From Paraspadella gotoi (Eukaryota > Chaetognatha), in contig CM119263.1 of assembly GCA_051294375.1 (NCBI GenBank), forward strand, positions 13,470,414-13,534,413: DNA of 64,000 bases, written 5' to 3'. Made by a program: the position numbers and the translations under genes. Shown piece by piece: positions 13,570 to 26,639 of this stretch; position 1 is the first letter of the stretch; every line of letters starts with the position of its first letter. The notes under the pieces were generated by a model. That model searched no databases. It was not told the origin of the DNA and saw only the letters and a program-made list of their open reading frames with translations.

Positions 13570-15526
13570 ACCATTATCCTATCCACGAAACGTGCGAAGC
13601 CATCTTCGTGGCGTCGCATGATTTCACCTCCTCCTCTTTGGTCGCTTTATTCTCGCTATTCAATTTCCGTCGGCGGCGCCACCAGCGGCAAAGACAGCGA
13701 ACAAACCGCTAAAAAGGGCGAAGAAACGACAAAATGCGTCGAAAAAATGTAGAAAAGAGGCGAGTATAGTTTTGATAAGTGTTCGAACGAAATAGGTCCA
13801 TTGAGAAGTTCCAAACGTTTTTGTTTCATTTCTAAGTCAAATTGAATTAATTTATTAAGTAGTAGTTTTATTTAAATCAAGAAGAATATGTGGTCTTTCT
13901 GGCCAAATGATCTTTAAGAAACCGACTTATCTCAGCTCCTTATTGACATCGTTAAAGAGATGTTCGGGATGTTAGCAAATCAGCCCAGATTTGTGATTCA
14001 TCAGAAGGTGGAATTTTTATGAATCTTTTTTCATCTAAAAAAATTACAAACGTGAAAATATTAGCTAGTCTGTTTCCCTTCTATTTTATTACTAAATCTC
14101 TATCTTGCTGCCTTCTCTATTTGCTTTTAGTTTTCTTTTAATTGTGCTCAGTTTTCCTCTAACTGCCCTTCTATGTTTTTATCTTTCGTTTACTTTTTGC
14201 GAGAAAGTTTGAAAAAGTTTAAAGGCAACTCTTTATACTTTAAAAAGGTATTTGTGTTTACTCGGCAGCTCAGCTTAGCTTAGCTTTGCTTTGCTTTGCT
14301 TTGCTTTGCTTTGTTTTGCTTGCTTTGCTTTGTTTTGCTTTTCAGAAGCTGAGATATGCCATTTTCTCAAAGATCAGTTGGCTAGATACACCTAATAGTC
14401 TTCGTTATTTCTCAGTTTTACCGAACCCTGATACGTTCGTCCTGCCAATTTCAAAATTCCTTTCCTCGTTGTCACTATGACGTCATGTGACGTCGAAATT
14501 ACGCGTCGCTATTGATGTCATTGGATCATCTCCTAAAGAATCTACGCAGCGAAGAAATGCATCATCTGTCATCCTCATCGCGGTGTTTTTTCAAGTCTTC
14601 ATTCTCGAATCAATAACAACAACGACTAATCTGCAGACAAACAATCGGGAACCGAAAGAGAAGCGAATTGATTCACTGATTCACCGAAGGACTAAAATTG
14701 TCTCGTTTCTGTAATCTCCCTCCCTTCTCATTTTACTTCCAAGTTCCAACTATTCACTTACCAAAATATGCCTCACCCAAGCAATAAAAATAGTTTTCTT
14801 AATTTAAAAAAAAATGTTTATTGAATGTTTTCTTTTGTAATACCTTTTCATAAAAATATTCTTCGTTGGACATAGTTTTCACATTCCTTAACTTTAAAGT
14901 CTCATCCCTCAATCTGGATCAATCGGTGCCTAATCCCGTTTCTAGCCGCAGCCCCCCCCCCCTTTTTTTTTTCTTCCCCACTACGCCCTCCCAAATCTAT
15001 TCTTGATCGGCGTCGCCCTTTCGTGAAAAGGTTTTTGGATCTCGACTGGGCCCGTCTCTTCTCTTTGCACCTGCGAGCTATTGTGGCCGAGGGTGCAGGA
15101 GAGGGCACTTTTTAAAATCTATCAAAATTATTAATTTAAATCTTGCTAATCTCTTTTCGTTTGTTGAGCATCCTGTTTTACGTATTAATCAGAAAAGCTA
15201 CTGTAAAAGCCCCGCGGTCGATCCACTTGCGACTTTGCAGTCTTATTGACCTTTTCTCAATTTTCATGATTTAGTCCCAACGATAGTTCCAGTATCGAAA
15301 TATTCTGGTTCCAAGTATAGATCCTTGGATCTCCAAAACCGCCCTCAGCGGAGCGAAGGATTATGAGCTTCTTTTTTGCAGCGACTCGAGATTTGAGAGA
15401 CATTGTTACAAAAGTCTTTCAATTTCTAACTCCTTTGTACAGGGTGGTTTTTCTCGTTTGTACAGAATTTATGGACGCTCTGAATCCTCTTCTCTGAGAC
15501 TTAGTCCCTGTATTTAACAGAAAAGC
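13567..15526. other. No recognisable gene
   Basis: Mixed sequence with a pentanucleotide array (14271-14342) and a poly-C/poly-T tract at about 14950-14972. No supported coding region. Confidence 0.4.
14271..14342. repeat. (GCTTT)n pentanucleotide array
   Basis: GCTTA units at the left give way to GCTTT units, with GTTTT variants at the right. Confidence 0.92.
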
Positions 15527-15655
<129 letters not shown>

Positions 15656-16495
15656 TTAAAGCGAGAGCGAGAGACTCCCTCGTTCTCCCCAAAATATGGT
15701 ATCAATTTCGTGAATGGGTCTCGCCAGAAATTGGGTCCCGACCCCGAGTAGCGGGGAAAAATCCTATTCTCCCTCCTCATGATTCAATTTTCTCTCTCGA
15801 ATTTTTTTCTTGATCCCTCGTACGAACATGTCAACAAAACCGAGAAGAGAAAAAAAAATTAGGAGAAAAAAAAACCGAGGAGACAGAGAGCGAGCGAGCG
15901 AGCGAACGAAAAAAAAAAGTTAGAGACGAGGCGATGAATAGGAACGAAGATCCGCAATCAATGCCGCGTATGAATATTCAAGGATTAAGATACTCTCTCG
16001 TCTCTGTAGCGCCCTGGCCTCTCCTTGCGGCTAGAGAGAAAAATGAATGGAATTAAACCACAAATACTGAACCTTTGCGCAAATAAAAAGCCACTTGGCT
16101 CCTTTTTCGGTCTCTTTCTTTGGGTTTGGGTTTAGGGTCGGTTTGGGGACGAAAAAGGCGTAAGGTGTCGAAATGGGTAGGTATGTATTTTGTACTTCGT
16201 AGGAAATAATGTAAAATTATCAAAGATAGAAATGTAGCGGAAAAAAAGATAAATACGACAAGTCTACAACAAGATAAAGATAAATAGACACAAAACAAAT
16301 ACAAAAACAAGATTATATCATTTTATTTCGCCTTTTATTTCCTCCTAGTTGCGTTCGATCCTCTGCAACCTTTTCGCCCGCCGATTCGACCGTCTCTATC
16401 CACTCGACAAACAAGGCGTTGGGCCTGAAATACATATTCTATTTTTAGAATTTTTGACTTGAGAAAAAAAAAAGAGAAGCGAAAAAAACTGTCGA

Positions 16496-16497
<2 letters not shown>

Positions 16498-16585
<88 letters not shown>
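16498..16585. repeat. (AG)n microsatellite
   Basis: About 88 bp of AG. Confidence 0.97.
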
Positions 16586-16589
<4 letters not shown>

Positions 16590-18162
16590 TGAGTAAAAAA
16601 AAACAAGGTAGGGTGTAGCTAAAAATCCGCGAAGGTTTTGGATTTAAAGTTTAAATTCCCAGGACTTCATTGGGATATGCAAACCGCGACGTCCATAAGG
16701 AGACGATGGTGAAGAGGGAGGGGGACGGAGAAAAGAGGGGGGAAGGGAGGTGGGGGGGATATATTAGGGTGTAGAATAAAGGAGGGGAGAAGGAAATGAG
16801 GGCAGGGAAAAGAAAAATGGAATGGGGGAGAGAAGAAGAAGACAAAGAGGGGGAAAGTGGGACGTGGGATAAGGGAGGGTAGAGTCTCAAGCAAAGATGA
16901 GAAGGGAATCAAAAGTTTCGTTACGCGTTTAAGTTGAAGGTTGTAATTATTTGTTAAGGACTGAAAGATGTCGAAGAAAAAAAAAGTGTTTGGAAAAGGA
17001 CAAGGCCGAGATAGGTTTAGGGATGAGTGAGGAAGAGGGCGTGAATGTCGTTCGTTAAAAAAGATTTAAATTTTATATAAAAATCAGATAACATGTATAT
17101 AAGAATGTGGGTTTAAAAATAAGCCTGATGTAAGAAGACCGTAGCGCATTTGGCTTGAGAGTATTAAACCATCTTTCTTAACTTTTATACTTTTTCTCTT
17201 CCATTAGATTTTCAGTTTCCGATCTGTCCTGTATATCCAGAGTCCCATGCTCTTTTTCGTACGCTTTCTTTTTTATTTTCTCTCTTTTTTTTCTTTCTTT
17301 TCCTTTTCTTTTCTTTTTTTATTCCTGTCGTTCTTTTTTTTTTGCCGTATGCATTCATCAGCAGCGTTGATGATATTATTTTTGAAATTTCGATTACCCA
17401 ATCCTCTTTCTACGTTACGCCATGTCTTTTCTATATTTCGCCACTGCGTCTCCCGCTTCTTTGTACTCCCGTTTCCTCTCCACACCAGACCATCCCAAAC
17501 CCAACCCCCCCGCCGGCACTCCCATAACCAGTTCGCCGTCTCAGCGGCGATAAAAACGCGGCGCGGATATTTGGAACAGTTTGTAGACCTTTTCTTGTCT
17601 CCCTCCTTATGACTGTTCAGCCGTGAGAGCACGTAGCCGTCTTTGAGAAAGCCAGGGACCCATGGCTTGACGAGGTGATATTCTGGGTGGGCGGTGGGGA
17701 ACGGGAGCCTTTCAGCCTTCATCCTCTTCACCGAAAAACCTCTCTCTTTTTGCCCTTAACAAAACTCTCGTCTCTCGTCTCATCTCACTCTCTCTCTCGC
17801 GATTCGCGTCTCTCTCTCTGCTCTCTCTCTCTCTCTCTATCGGGCGCGTTCGCCGTTCCGGCTCTTCTACTCTACATCAAAAATATTAAAAATAACAAAG
17901 GGAAACTTTTTTTCTTCAATTGCCAGAATTCTTACCTCTCATTCTACTCGTCTTGAGGCTTGAGCGGCATGAGCCCCCAACGTAACCAACTTTCTAAAGA
18001 TCTTAAACTCCATCTCTTTCTACAATTATCTTTCACGGGGCTAAGAACCTTTTTTTTAAATTCGTATTTTGTCGGATTCTATTTTTTGGATATAGGCTAT
18101 TGGGGTTGTGTTCCCTTTTATTTTTTTTGAAAAGGTGCTTCATGGTGGAGAGAATGAGACGT

Positions 18163-18255
18163 TAAGAGAGAGAGAGAGGAGGAGAGAGAAGAGGAGAGAG
18201 AGGAGAAGAGAGAGAGGAGAGAGAAGAGAGAGAGAAGAGAGAGAGAAGGAGGAAG
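18163..18255. repeat. Imperfect (GA)n array
   Basis: GA units interrupted by GGA and AAG. Confidence 0.88.
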
Positions 18256-18735
18256 AGCACAGAAAAAATGGAGAAGAGAACAAATATGCGGAGAGCGAAT
18301 CTGAAATGTATTTTTTAGTGGTCGTATTTCGGAATGCGCGAAGGTTTTTTTTTCGATAAAAGGAAAAAGTTGGAAGTGAAAATGCATTTTCGGAAAATGA
18401 AACTTCGTTGAAAACGAAAATTTGTAAAAGCGAACTAAGAATTTCTTCCTAAAATCGAAACCGCCTTCTCAGTGTCGATTGAAAAATTTCACAGTCAAGT
18501 TCCCTTTTACCGAAAATGTAATCCACCTCGCGGTTTTAACCTTTCGCTCTTTGCCGATTTTTACTTCTTAACGCCCCCCCCCTTCCAAATCTATCCATCA
18601 CCCCTCGCCCCTTCACTCCCCCCATGGGCTCCTTTTCTTGAGACGCATGATTATTCAACCTCTCTAATCAATGTGTCAAAATTTTAGCAAGGGAAGTGAT
18701 AAAGAGGTTCTACGTGCCTTTGGAGGCCCACGGCG

Positions 18736-18736
18736 T

Positions 18737-18768
<32 letters not shown>
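18736..18768. repeat. (GAC)n trinucleotide array
   Basis: Near-perfect GAC units. Confidence 0.93.
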
Positions 18769-18769
<1 letters not shown>

Positions 18770-19909
18770 CGCAATAGGACCAACGATTGAGAACCCTCGT
18801 GGGAGGGGGAAAAGAAGAGAGTAAGGTGCGGGCCTTTGTTCCAGATCTTCGTTGAACAGGTGTCTCGAACGAGTACATTCGAGACGAAAAAGAAAATTAT
18901 TTAATCATTAATTATAAAAATTTAAAAAATCTGGATCTCGATCTTTCCCGTCTTAGTTAATCGAGTTTCGCCTTTTCGATCCCTCGGAAATCTCCTCCGG
19001 TCTTTTCAGTTAATAAATCTGCACCGACGTCGACGACTTGTCCAGAGTGGCAAATTGGCGGAAATGCCACCCAGGACGAAAAACCTGTCGATTCAACTGG
19101 AAACGGGAATCGAAGTCCTCGAGAAAAGTCGGGAAAAAGTCGAGGGATTTCGTTTACCTCGATCGCGTTAATAAAGATTTTTAACAAAGTTCCGCTTACA
19201 ATTTTAACAATTTAACTTTGTTTTTCCCCCACATCTATGTCAACAACTTCAGTCTTTTCTTTTCCGTTCTTCTCTCTTCTGACGCAGTGAGCGATCGAAA
19301 CGTCGATGCGTCATTTCTCGGTTGCCTCGGGTGGCGTGGGTGGCTACGCAACGAGGGTGGCGTTGGATGCCTCAACCGACGCCCGGCTGGGAGTCCGCGA
19401 TAAAAGCCTTCGCTTTAATCGTGAGAAAAAAACGCAGATCACGAATTCGCGCCGTCAAGTCGCCCGAAAACGAGCGCGACATTACAATAAATGTTAATGT
19501 AAATATCTCTTTGAATGGCCGTAAACTCGATGCCGTCAGAAGCGGATAGTTTGTCATGTCCTTCATGATTCACGTTCTATTTTCGAGTTTAAGTTCTTTG
19601 AGTTCAATTAACAACAATTTATTTCACTTTCGTATTTTTTTTAGTTATTTTTAGAATGTCGGACGAATGTAATTGATGTCGAAAAAATGTATATTTTACG
19701 CGAGGTCTACAAAGATCTTGTGAGGAGTCTCTAACCTTTAATTCTGTTCCCTTCGATTTTACGTCATACAAAAGGGGAAACAAATACACACACAAAGCTT
19801 GAAAAAAAAAATTTGAACGTTTGTTCTTCGAAAATTCAACGTTAATGTCACATGAATGTCGCCACCAATTAAGTGCCTTCCTTCTCAGGGGGTCTCTCCT
19901 CTCATCCGT

Positions 19910-19910
19910 G

Positions 19911-19975
<65 letters not shown>

Positions 19976-20000
19976 CTCTCTTCTCTCTCTCTCTTCTTCT
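19910..20000. repeat. (CT)n microsatellite
   Basis: CT run with a few CC and TT interruptions. Confidence 0.95.
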
Positions 20001-21235
20001 CGCCGCGGACGAGTCCAGTTGGCGCGATCACGTGACTTAGGTCGGCGCGCCTCCCTTCTCCCGTCGACCTGAGAAGACGTTTACGATTGACCCCCAATTA
20101 AGCCACGGATAATTTTAAAAAAAATTCTCTCGGTTTTCAAAGGAGACGCCGATTTATTTTCTCTCTCGCTCTCTTAGTAATGTTAAGTCAGAAAATGAAT
20201 ATTTATCGATTTTAACGTTCGCTAAATGGTTTTCATTTTCTGCGGTTACGTTTCAAAAAGTGTCCGTGGGAAATTCTAAATAACTAAAATAAAGAGAAGT
20301 TGAGATTGCAGCGGGGGGAAAAAAATTGAAACTCTCATCCGAGAGACTTTTAATTCGATTTATGATAGTTTGCTTTTTCTTTTTTTTTTTTGGGATCATT
20401 GAAATGACAAAGAAACAAAACGGAAAAAAAATATATGGATTTGTGGCGAAAATATGGAAAACCGTAGCGACGGTAGCGGATCAGGTTTCAAGAAGGTCGT
20501 TTACGTCTTTGACGACGACGACGACGACCTCTCGGTAAGTGACAACGACGACCTCGACGTCAGCGACAACAATGACGCTTCCACCCTCCACGACGACGAA
20601 AGGACGACGACGATGACGCCGGCGACGACGCGACTGCTCTTCGAGACGACGAGCCCGGGGGGATCCTAATTTGTAATATTTGTCTCTTTCTTTTTTCTTT
20701 TCTCTCGAGTTACGACTCGGAGGAGAGGATCCTCGACGGAGGTCCCGGTCGGCCGCACAGGGTGAAGTGGGGAGGCCGATCGAGGATCGAGATCTCGAGT
20801 GCGGGGATGAGGAGTGGGGATGAGAAGTGGGGACCAGAAGTGAGAAATGATCATAGAATGATTTGTAGGATGATTTGCGGCGGAAATTAGAAATCGGAAT
20901 CCACTCGAAAGGAACAAATTCGCCAGACGGTACGTGTCTCAAGTGAGCAGAGGTGAATAATGCCAAACAAAGTTGAAATAAACGTAAAATGCGGTAAAAT
21001 CGACGGGCAAGTTGATTTTTTTAGGTATTTCGAAAGAAAACAGAACAAATCAAAAAGTTATAAAAACAAGAATGTTAAAATGTAGGTGACGCTTAAGCAG
21101 CTCAACGTCTTGAGAAGATTGACGTAGGAAAGGAAGTGGCGTAGGCTCTGACGTCCGTGGCAATAAAAAGTTATTGTTGAGCTTGGTAAAAAAGTTCTCT
21201 AAACCAATCTTGCTTGGTTTCATAATAAAAGAGTC
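20001..21235. other. No recognisable gene; GAC-rich stretch
   Basis: Contains a GAC-rich stretch at 20508-20650, followed by a GC-rich segment to about 20800. No supported coding region. Confidence 0.4.
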
Positions 21236-21269
21236 ACCTTAATAAAATAATCAAAGCATATAGATATTC
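21236..21269 (+). repeat. 34-bp dispersed repeat, copy 1
   Basis: Identical over 34 of 34 bases to the reverse complement of 45069-45102, almost 24 kb away. Probably a fragment of an unclassified mobile element. Confidence 0.8.
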
Positions 21270-21569
21270 CATCTGCTTATCAGCACATGTTATATCTATA
21301 TGTATAAACAACAAGCAATAAATGATGAGAGTTAATTAAGTAATTAATTAAACAAGTTAATAAACACATTACAACCATGATAAAGAATAGCCAGTTTGTT
21401 TGAGGGAATGAGAATTGTAAATGTCTTTGGGAAAACTAACAGAGCAAAAATAGATGAGGAAACAGCTGATATTATAAATCATTTGCTCTTTTGTTTTAGT
21501 CTAACAAAAGGTCAACAAAGTAAGATAATACTAATAATAAATGGATGTTTAGTAAAGTCACTCTTAAAA

Positions 21570-21640
21570 GCCTTACTGGCGATTCAGGTTGAATCTTCGG
21601 CCTAAGGCCAGAGGGTTCCGGGTTCAAACCACAAATATAC
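21570..21640 (+). mobile_element. tRNA-like promoter (SINE head candidate)
   Basis: An A-box-like TGGCGATTCAGG (21577-21588) and a good B box GGTTCAAACC (21621-21630) are spaced as in tRNA genes. The intervening sequence does not fold as a normal cloverleaf with an anticodon arm. I therefore read it as a tRNA-derived SINE fragment, not a tRNA gene. Confidence 0.45.
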
Positions 21641-21968
21641 GATAACTGTTTTTTCTTTTTTTAAATTATCCTTTAGAGCTCTCACTGCTTATTTCTTTTT
21701 CCCAGATTCATCCGTTAAATTTTTTTTTTCCGCCACGACATTACAACAACGCGTGACACCGTCGTCTTGGCAACGCGTGACACCATCTCCTCTCGCGTCA
21801 TTGACATCAATTGACGAGATAATCAACTTCGGTTCGACAACCGACGATCCACAAACGTGGAGCAACAAAAAAAAAAAAAGGACGGGTCCGCCTCCCTTTC
21901 TTCCTTTTTTTTCGTCGCGACGGGGGAGTTCCCCTCCCTCTTTCTTTGCTTTCCTTAATTTCCTTTCT

Positions 21969-21969
<1 letters not shown>

Positions 21970-22042
<73 letters not shown>
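21970..22042. repeat. (CT)n microsatellite followed by (CTTCCT)n
   Basis: CT run, then four CTTCCT-type units to about 22065. Confidence 0.95.
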
Positions 22043-22047
<5 letters not shown>

Positions 22048-22181
22048 CCTCTTCCTCTTCCTCACTCCTCCGCCTCCTTCCGCCTGGAACGTGACACCCC
22101 CTTCAAATAGCGGCTGATCTCTTTGGTGCCTCCCTCTCGCACTTTCACTTGATTTTCCATATTTCGCTTTTTGCCTCAATC

Positions 22182-22281
<100 letters not shown>

Positions 22282-22437
22282 TCTTAACAATGGGTTTTTG
22301 GGGGAGAGCAATTAGGCACAAACCTTTTCAAGGCGTCACGCCTTCAATCGGGCCGCCGCGACGAAGCGAGAAAAAAAAATATTTCCCTTTTCTTTTCTTT
22401 CTTTTTTCTCTTCTTTTTACGAGAGGGTGAACGAGTG

Positions 22438-22457
22438 AAAGAGAGAGAGCAAGAAAA

Positions 22458-22523
<66 letters not shown>
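22438..22523. repeat. (GA)n microsatellite, interrupted
   Basis: GA run with AA and CA interruptions. Opposite strand sense to its neighbours at 22183 and 22740. Confidence 0.94.
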
Positions 22524-22739
22524 TTTGGCTGATTTTATTATAAGTATTTATAATTTTGTCTATATTAAACGATGTACGTATTCATTTTTTTTTTACCTCT
22601 GTGTAGATATTTTTGTGTCTTTCATCGGCTTCATTTGATTCATGCCGGCGACGGCCGCTTGGCGGCGCCACCGATCCAAAAAGCCGTGACTTTGCATAAA
22701 AACAGGAAACCGTGTGAAATTGGAAATAGGTGAAAATAA

Positions 22740-22741
22740 AG

Positions 22742-22800
<59 letters not shown>

Positions 22801-22899
22801 GCTCTCTCCCTTTCTCTTTATCTACTTCTACAGTCCTCTCCCTGTCTTTCTCTCTTTCTCTTTTTCCCTCTTATCTCTTTCTCTCTCTCTCTCTCTCTC
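22740..22899. repeat. (CT)n microsatellite, two blocks
   Basis: CT blocks at about 22741-22800 and 22878-22899, with T/C-rich sequence between. Confidence 0.93.
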
Positions 22900-23015
22900 A
22901 TTTTCTCCTCTTAATTTTGAAATTATACTCAAGAGAAAAGTTCATTCACCTTAACAATGCGTAAACTTTAATTTATTATATCAAGAAATACATCCTCATC
23001 ACAAAAAAAATCCAA

Positions 23016-23021
23016 TTTATT
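23016..23021 (-). terminator. Poly(A) signal AATAAA of the coiled-coil gene
   Basis: AATAAA on the minus strand, 55 bases past the stop codon of the coiled-coil gene. This is a typical position for 3' end formation. Confidence 0.6.
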
Positions 23022-23075
23022 TTATATTTATATGTATATGTTTTCAACTAAAACAAAGATAACCTCATTTAATCA

Positions 23076-23512
23076 TCAATTACCCGCGAGGACGTCGGCA
23101 AATTTTTTTAACTCCTCCACAATCTCCGTCCGGTACTGCACCAACTCCTCCTTCAACTTATTCAAATCGACTTTGAATTGATCGATGACGGCGTCGTTGG
23201 CGATCACGTCCCGGCGCACCCTCTCCAATTCTTCCTCCAAGGACTTCGATCGACTCTTAACTTCCCCGATATTAACGTCACGTGCCGCGCCCGCTCGGTA
23301 CACATTCTCCAACTTGCTGTCTGTGTCCTTGCCCGCTCGATAAATTTCGTTATGGACCTTGTCCAAGTCCTTGTCCAATATATCGCGAAGGGAGGCAAGC
23401 TGTTCACCGTTGCGGGCCACCGTCTTATTAGTCAGCTCCGAAGTTCGTTTCACTTTGGTGAACTCGATCATGGTGCGGCCCACCTGTCGCAAAGCGGTTA
23501 GTAAAAAAAGGA

Positions 23513-23604
<92 letters not shown>

Positions 23605-24743
23605 AGTGTAGAAAACAAATCAGAAAAAAAGGAAAGATAAAAAAGAAAACGAAAAAAAGAAAGGTCAAAGTTTACTAATCAACTACTTTTTCAATTAAAA
23701 CCTGGTTTTCCAAGCTGTTGAGATCATTTTGGAGATCCTTTATTGATTCAGAATTGCCGAGGACATTCAAACTCCTGATAGAGCTAAGCTTCATCTCTTC
23801 GTTCAGCTTCTCCTCCACGATCTTCAGTTGATCGGTAACGTTGACGACGAAAACTTCTATCCTGCCTTCGGCGTCGCGGAATCCCTCGTCGACTTGAGTC
23901 GTCAATTTCTCCAAGAGACCGCGATTGTCGCCGATGGCAAAGTCGTGCTCCTGCAATTCGGTCTGGACCACGTGATCCCTCTCCACAAGGTAGAGGATAG
24001 CTTGGGACTCGTTTGAGCTGATTAGGGACGTATTCAGTTTGGCTTCAAGGGCAAAGATGGCGCGACGCGTCCAATTCGCCGCCAGCTTTGCTTCTTCCTC
24101 GTCGCGACGCAGCTTGATCTCGACGTCGTTGACTTTCTCCTCTATTCGATCTCGATCTTTCTCCGTCGCCCGCAGTCGCTGGTCGACGTCCTTCGACTCG
24201 TCCTTCAACGACGCCACCTCGACGGCAACGTCCTCGACGGCGCGCTCCACCTCTCTTCGCTTGACCTCGGCTTCTCGCTCCACTTCGCAGATCCGCTCCT
24301 CCAACCGATTCAACTCCTTCTGGACGTTTTCGCGTCGTTGCTCCTCATTTCGACTCTGGTGGAGCAGGTCGCCGCGAATGCTCTCCACGTTGCTGCCGAG
24401 TTGGCTTAAACCCTTCTTCAACGCCTCAAGGTCGGAACCGTTGGTTCGCTCGAGTCGATCCTCGATCGCGTCCAGCCTCTCGAAACTGGCATCGATCATC
24501 TTGACGGCGGAGCTGACTTCGTTTCGAAGTTCCGAAATTTTGTTGTCGAGATCTCGTCGGACAGTAGTGCAGCATTGGCGACTGATTTGGGTATATAATG
24601 ATTATTTATAAAATCAACACATTAAACAATAATTCAATACGTTAAAAAGCATTTACTGACTCGTAGTAAGGGACAAAGTCATGTCGAGCGGAGACGAAGG
24701 CAACGCCCATGCAAGACGCGACGAAGACAACGAAAAAGTTCAT
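23076..24743 (-). CDS. Secreted glycosylated coiled-coil protein, three exons
   Basis: Exon 1 (24743-24657) starts with a clear signal peptide, MNFFVVFVASCMGVAFVSA, and ends at donor GTAAAT. A 75-base intron ends in AAATCAG. Exon 2 (24580-23702, 293 codons) opens with Cys-Cys, suited to interchain disulfides, and is then almost entirely charged heptad coiled coil rich in Glu, Lys, Arg and Leu. Exon 3 (23483-23076, 135 residues plus stop) continues the coiled coil and ends DVLAGN. The exon 2-3 junction (CAG|GTTTTA ... GACAG|GTG) is in phase. Six N-glycosylation sequons (NGS, NWT, NTS, NES, NVT, NKT) fit secretion. Total is about 457 residues. Oddity: with the only visible donor and acceptor, exon 1 to exon 2 is out of frame by one base. 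This implies a sequence error, a variant splice site or a disrupted allele. I do not recognise the family. It is probably a rod-like multimeric secreted protein. Confidence 0.8.
23510..23606. repeat. (GAAA)n array in intron 2 of the coiled-coil gene
   Basis: A GAAA tetranucleotide array fills much of the 218-base intron (23484-23701). On the gene's strand it is a CTTT polypyrimidine tract upstream of the acceptor. Confidence 0.95.
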
Positions 24744-24825
24744 ATTTGCGGTATTAGATGCCGAACGATCAAGAAAATTGCAGCAACCTTCGAACGAGGT
24801 TAAGCTGATGTAAGTGATTTCGTCG

Positions 24826-24833
24826 TTTTTATA
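24826..24833 (-). promoter_or_regulatory. TATA box of the coiled-coil gene
   Basis: TATAAAAA on the minus strand, about 85 bases upstream of the ATG at 24743. This predicts transcription starting near 24800 and a 5' leader of about 55 bases. With the poly(A) signal it bounds a compact gene of about 1.8 kb. Confidence 0.6.
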
Positions 24834-24839
24834 CAAAAG

Positions 24840-26214
24840 ATTTAATCTCTCTCTCCCTTTCTTTTTCTCGACTCTTCCCAGCTGTAAAAACGGAAAGGAT
24901 TCCCAAATATCCCTGACATTGATTTTGATTTTTTAAATGACTGCCGTGATGGCCAATGAACTATAATTATCATCTATTTCAACTATTTTTAACTGTAATG
25001 AAAAGAGTCAAGCGAGAAATCTCATGTTAACAGTAATCGCTGTATTTTGACAGGATTTTCAGAGGCTATTTTCAAGGCCGATTTAAAGGTAAATCGTCCG
25101 TCACCCATCAATCAATTCCGATGGAACAATCGTGGCTCTCAAATCCTAAACAATGGATTTAGTTTTCACTTCGTCGATTAATTTCTATCCAGATTAAACT
25201 ATCGAATTCCCTTTGATTAGCTTAATTCACTCTGGTTTTTCTCTCTTTTTTTTTCTAGTTTTGTGTTTGCCTTTTGTTTACCTGAGTCACTCGTTCGTTT
25301 CAGGATTTGTTTGCAGAGGGCGTGTTGTCGGCGTGGGATCCGCAGAAACAAACAAACAAAAGGAAAACGGATCAATATCCGAAACGAGGCTTCGAAGCGG
25401 CCAAAGAGAGGCGGAGTGAAAGCGAAAGAGAAAGAAAAAGCTTTCCGTTCGGACTCCGTTAAAACGAGTGGAAAATTTACGTGACCGTTTTCCAGTCATT
25501 AGACTCGGTCGAACGATCCAAGAGAGGACGCCATAACCGATAACGTTTAGAACGTGGTTTAAAACGGTCTGGCTCCCGTTTTCGAATTGAACGGTTGGAA
25601 AATGAAATATCAAAGATTTTAATAAAACTTATACAGCGTAGAGACTTTTTTTCATTCGACATCGGGGTTCTTAAAGTTTGAAGGGTTGTCATTAGTCTCT
25701 AACAGGTTACGCTTCTCCCGATCTCCGCGACAAGGCACGTAGAAGGTAAATCCCCCCCCCTCGATTCCTCACCCGCTTCGTCTCACCCTTTGACGAAATC
25801 CGATCTCCATCTCCCTCGAGATTTCGCGAAAAACCGTCCAATTTTCTGGCGTCGAAATAAAACCCAATGCTAAAAAACTAAAACGACCGGAAAAAAAAAA
25901 TATAAATAAAACTAGAAAGAGAAAAATAGAGAAAAGGAAAAAAAAAATCTCGATCATCCAACGGGAAAATAAGAAAAGGGGGAAAAAAAATCCTAGTTTT
26001 TCCTTTTCTCGTGAAACATTTGAGGTTCGAAAGGGAAAAATCGGCGTCGAATTTTGTTTTACACGGCGATCAAAATAAATGAGCCGCATAACGCCTGAAT
26101 TCCAAATGTTTCTGCGGCGGCTTTATACGCGTAAAAGTACCGAGAGAGGCATTAAATGAAGCTGATCATCATTATGTAAATCGGATTGTTCTACCTCGCG
26201 GGAGGGAGAGGCCG
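24840..26214. other. No recognisable gene
   Basis: Upstream of the coiled-coil gene. Mixed and A-rich sequence with a poly-C tract at 25753-25760. Reading frames here overlap on both strands without domains. Confidence 0.4.
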
Positions 26215-26272
26215 AGACGACGACGACAACGATGACGACGACGACAACGATGACGACGACGACGACGACGTG
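26215..26272. repeat. (GAC/GAT)n trinucleotide array
   Basis: GACGACGACAACGATGAC-type units. Confidence 0.92.
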
Positions 26273-26639
26273 GCAAAATCCCACTTCCGGTTAGAGTTTA
26301 TGGACCGACATGCGTTTCTTTCCCCTATTTTCCCCCCTATTTTTTTTCATTTTAATTTTTGTTCAAATTCGTTTGTTTCGCCTACAGGAAATGGGGCTGA
26401 GTACCTTTTTAAACCGAAGCTGTAATCCGCTGAGTTTTAATTTCTAAATTTCATTTTTATAAATTTTATTTCGAAATACATCGACACAATGAGGACGTGA
26501 TGAGAATGAGGCGTATTGATTTAAAAAGACTTGGCAATCACTCTTTGGTTCTCGGAGTTGGATGATTGTACCTTTTCTCTTCTCAATCCAAGTTTTTTGC
26601 TTTAATGTCATTGTTAACCTTTTTTCGCTTTCGTCTTTA

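Larger units (their letters stand above)
16586..19909. other. No recognisable gene
   Basis: Purine-rich (16700-16900) and T/C-rich (17270-17340) stretches, an imperfect GA-rich array (18163-18255) and a (GAC)n array (18736-18768). A stretch at about 18960-19200 has matched frames on both strands but nothing I recognise. Confidence 0.4.

Noticed and set aside
21577-21630. tRNA gene
   Set aside because: A and B boxes are present, but there is no anticodon arm or acceptor stem. Kept as a SINE-like fragment.
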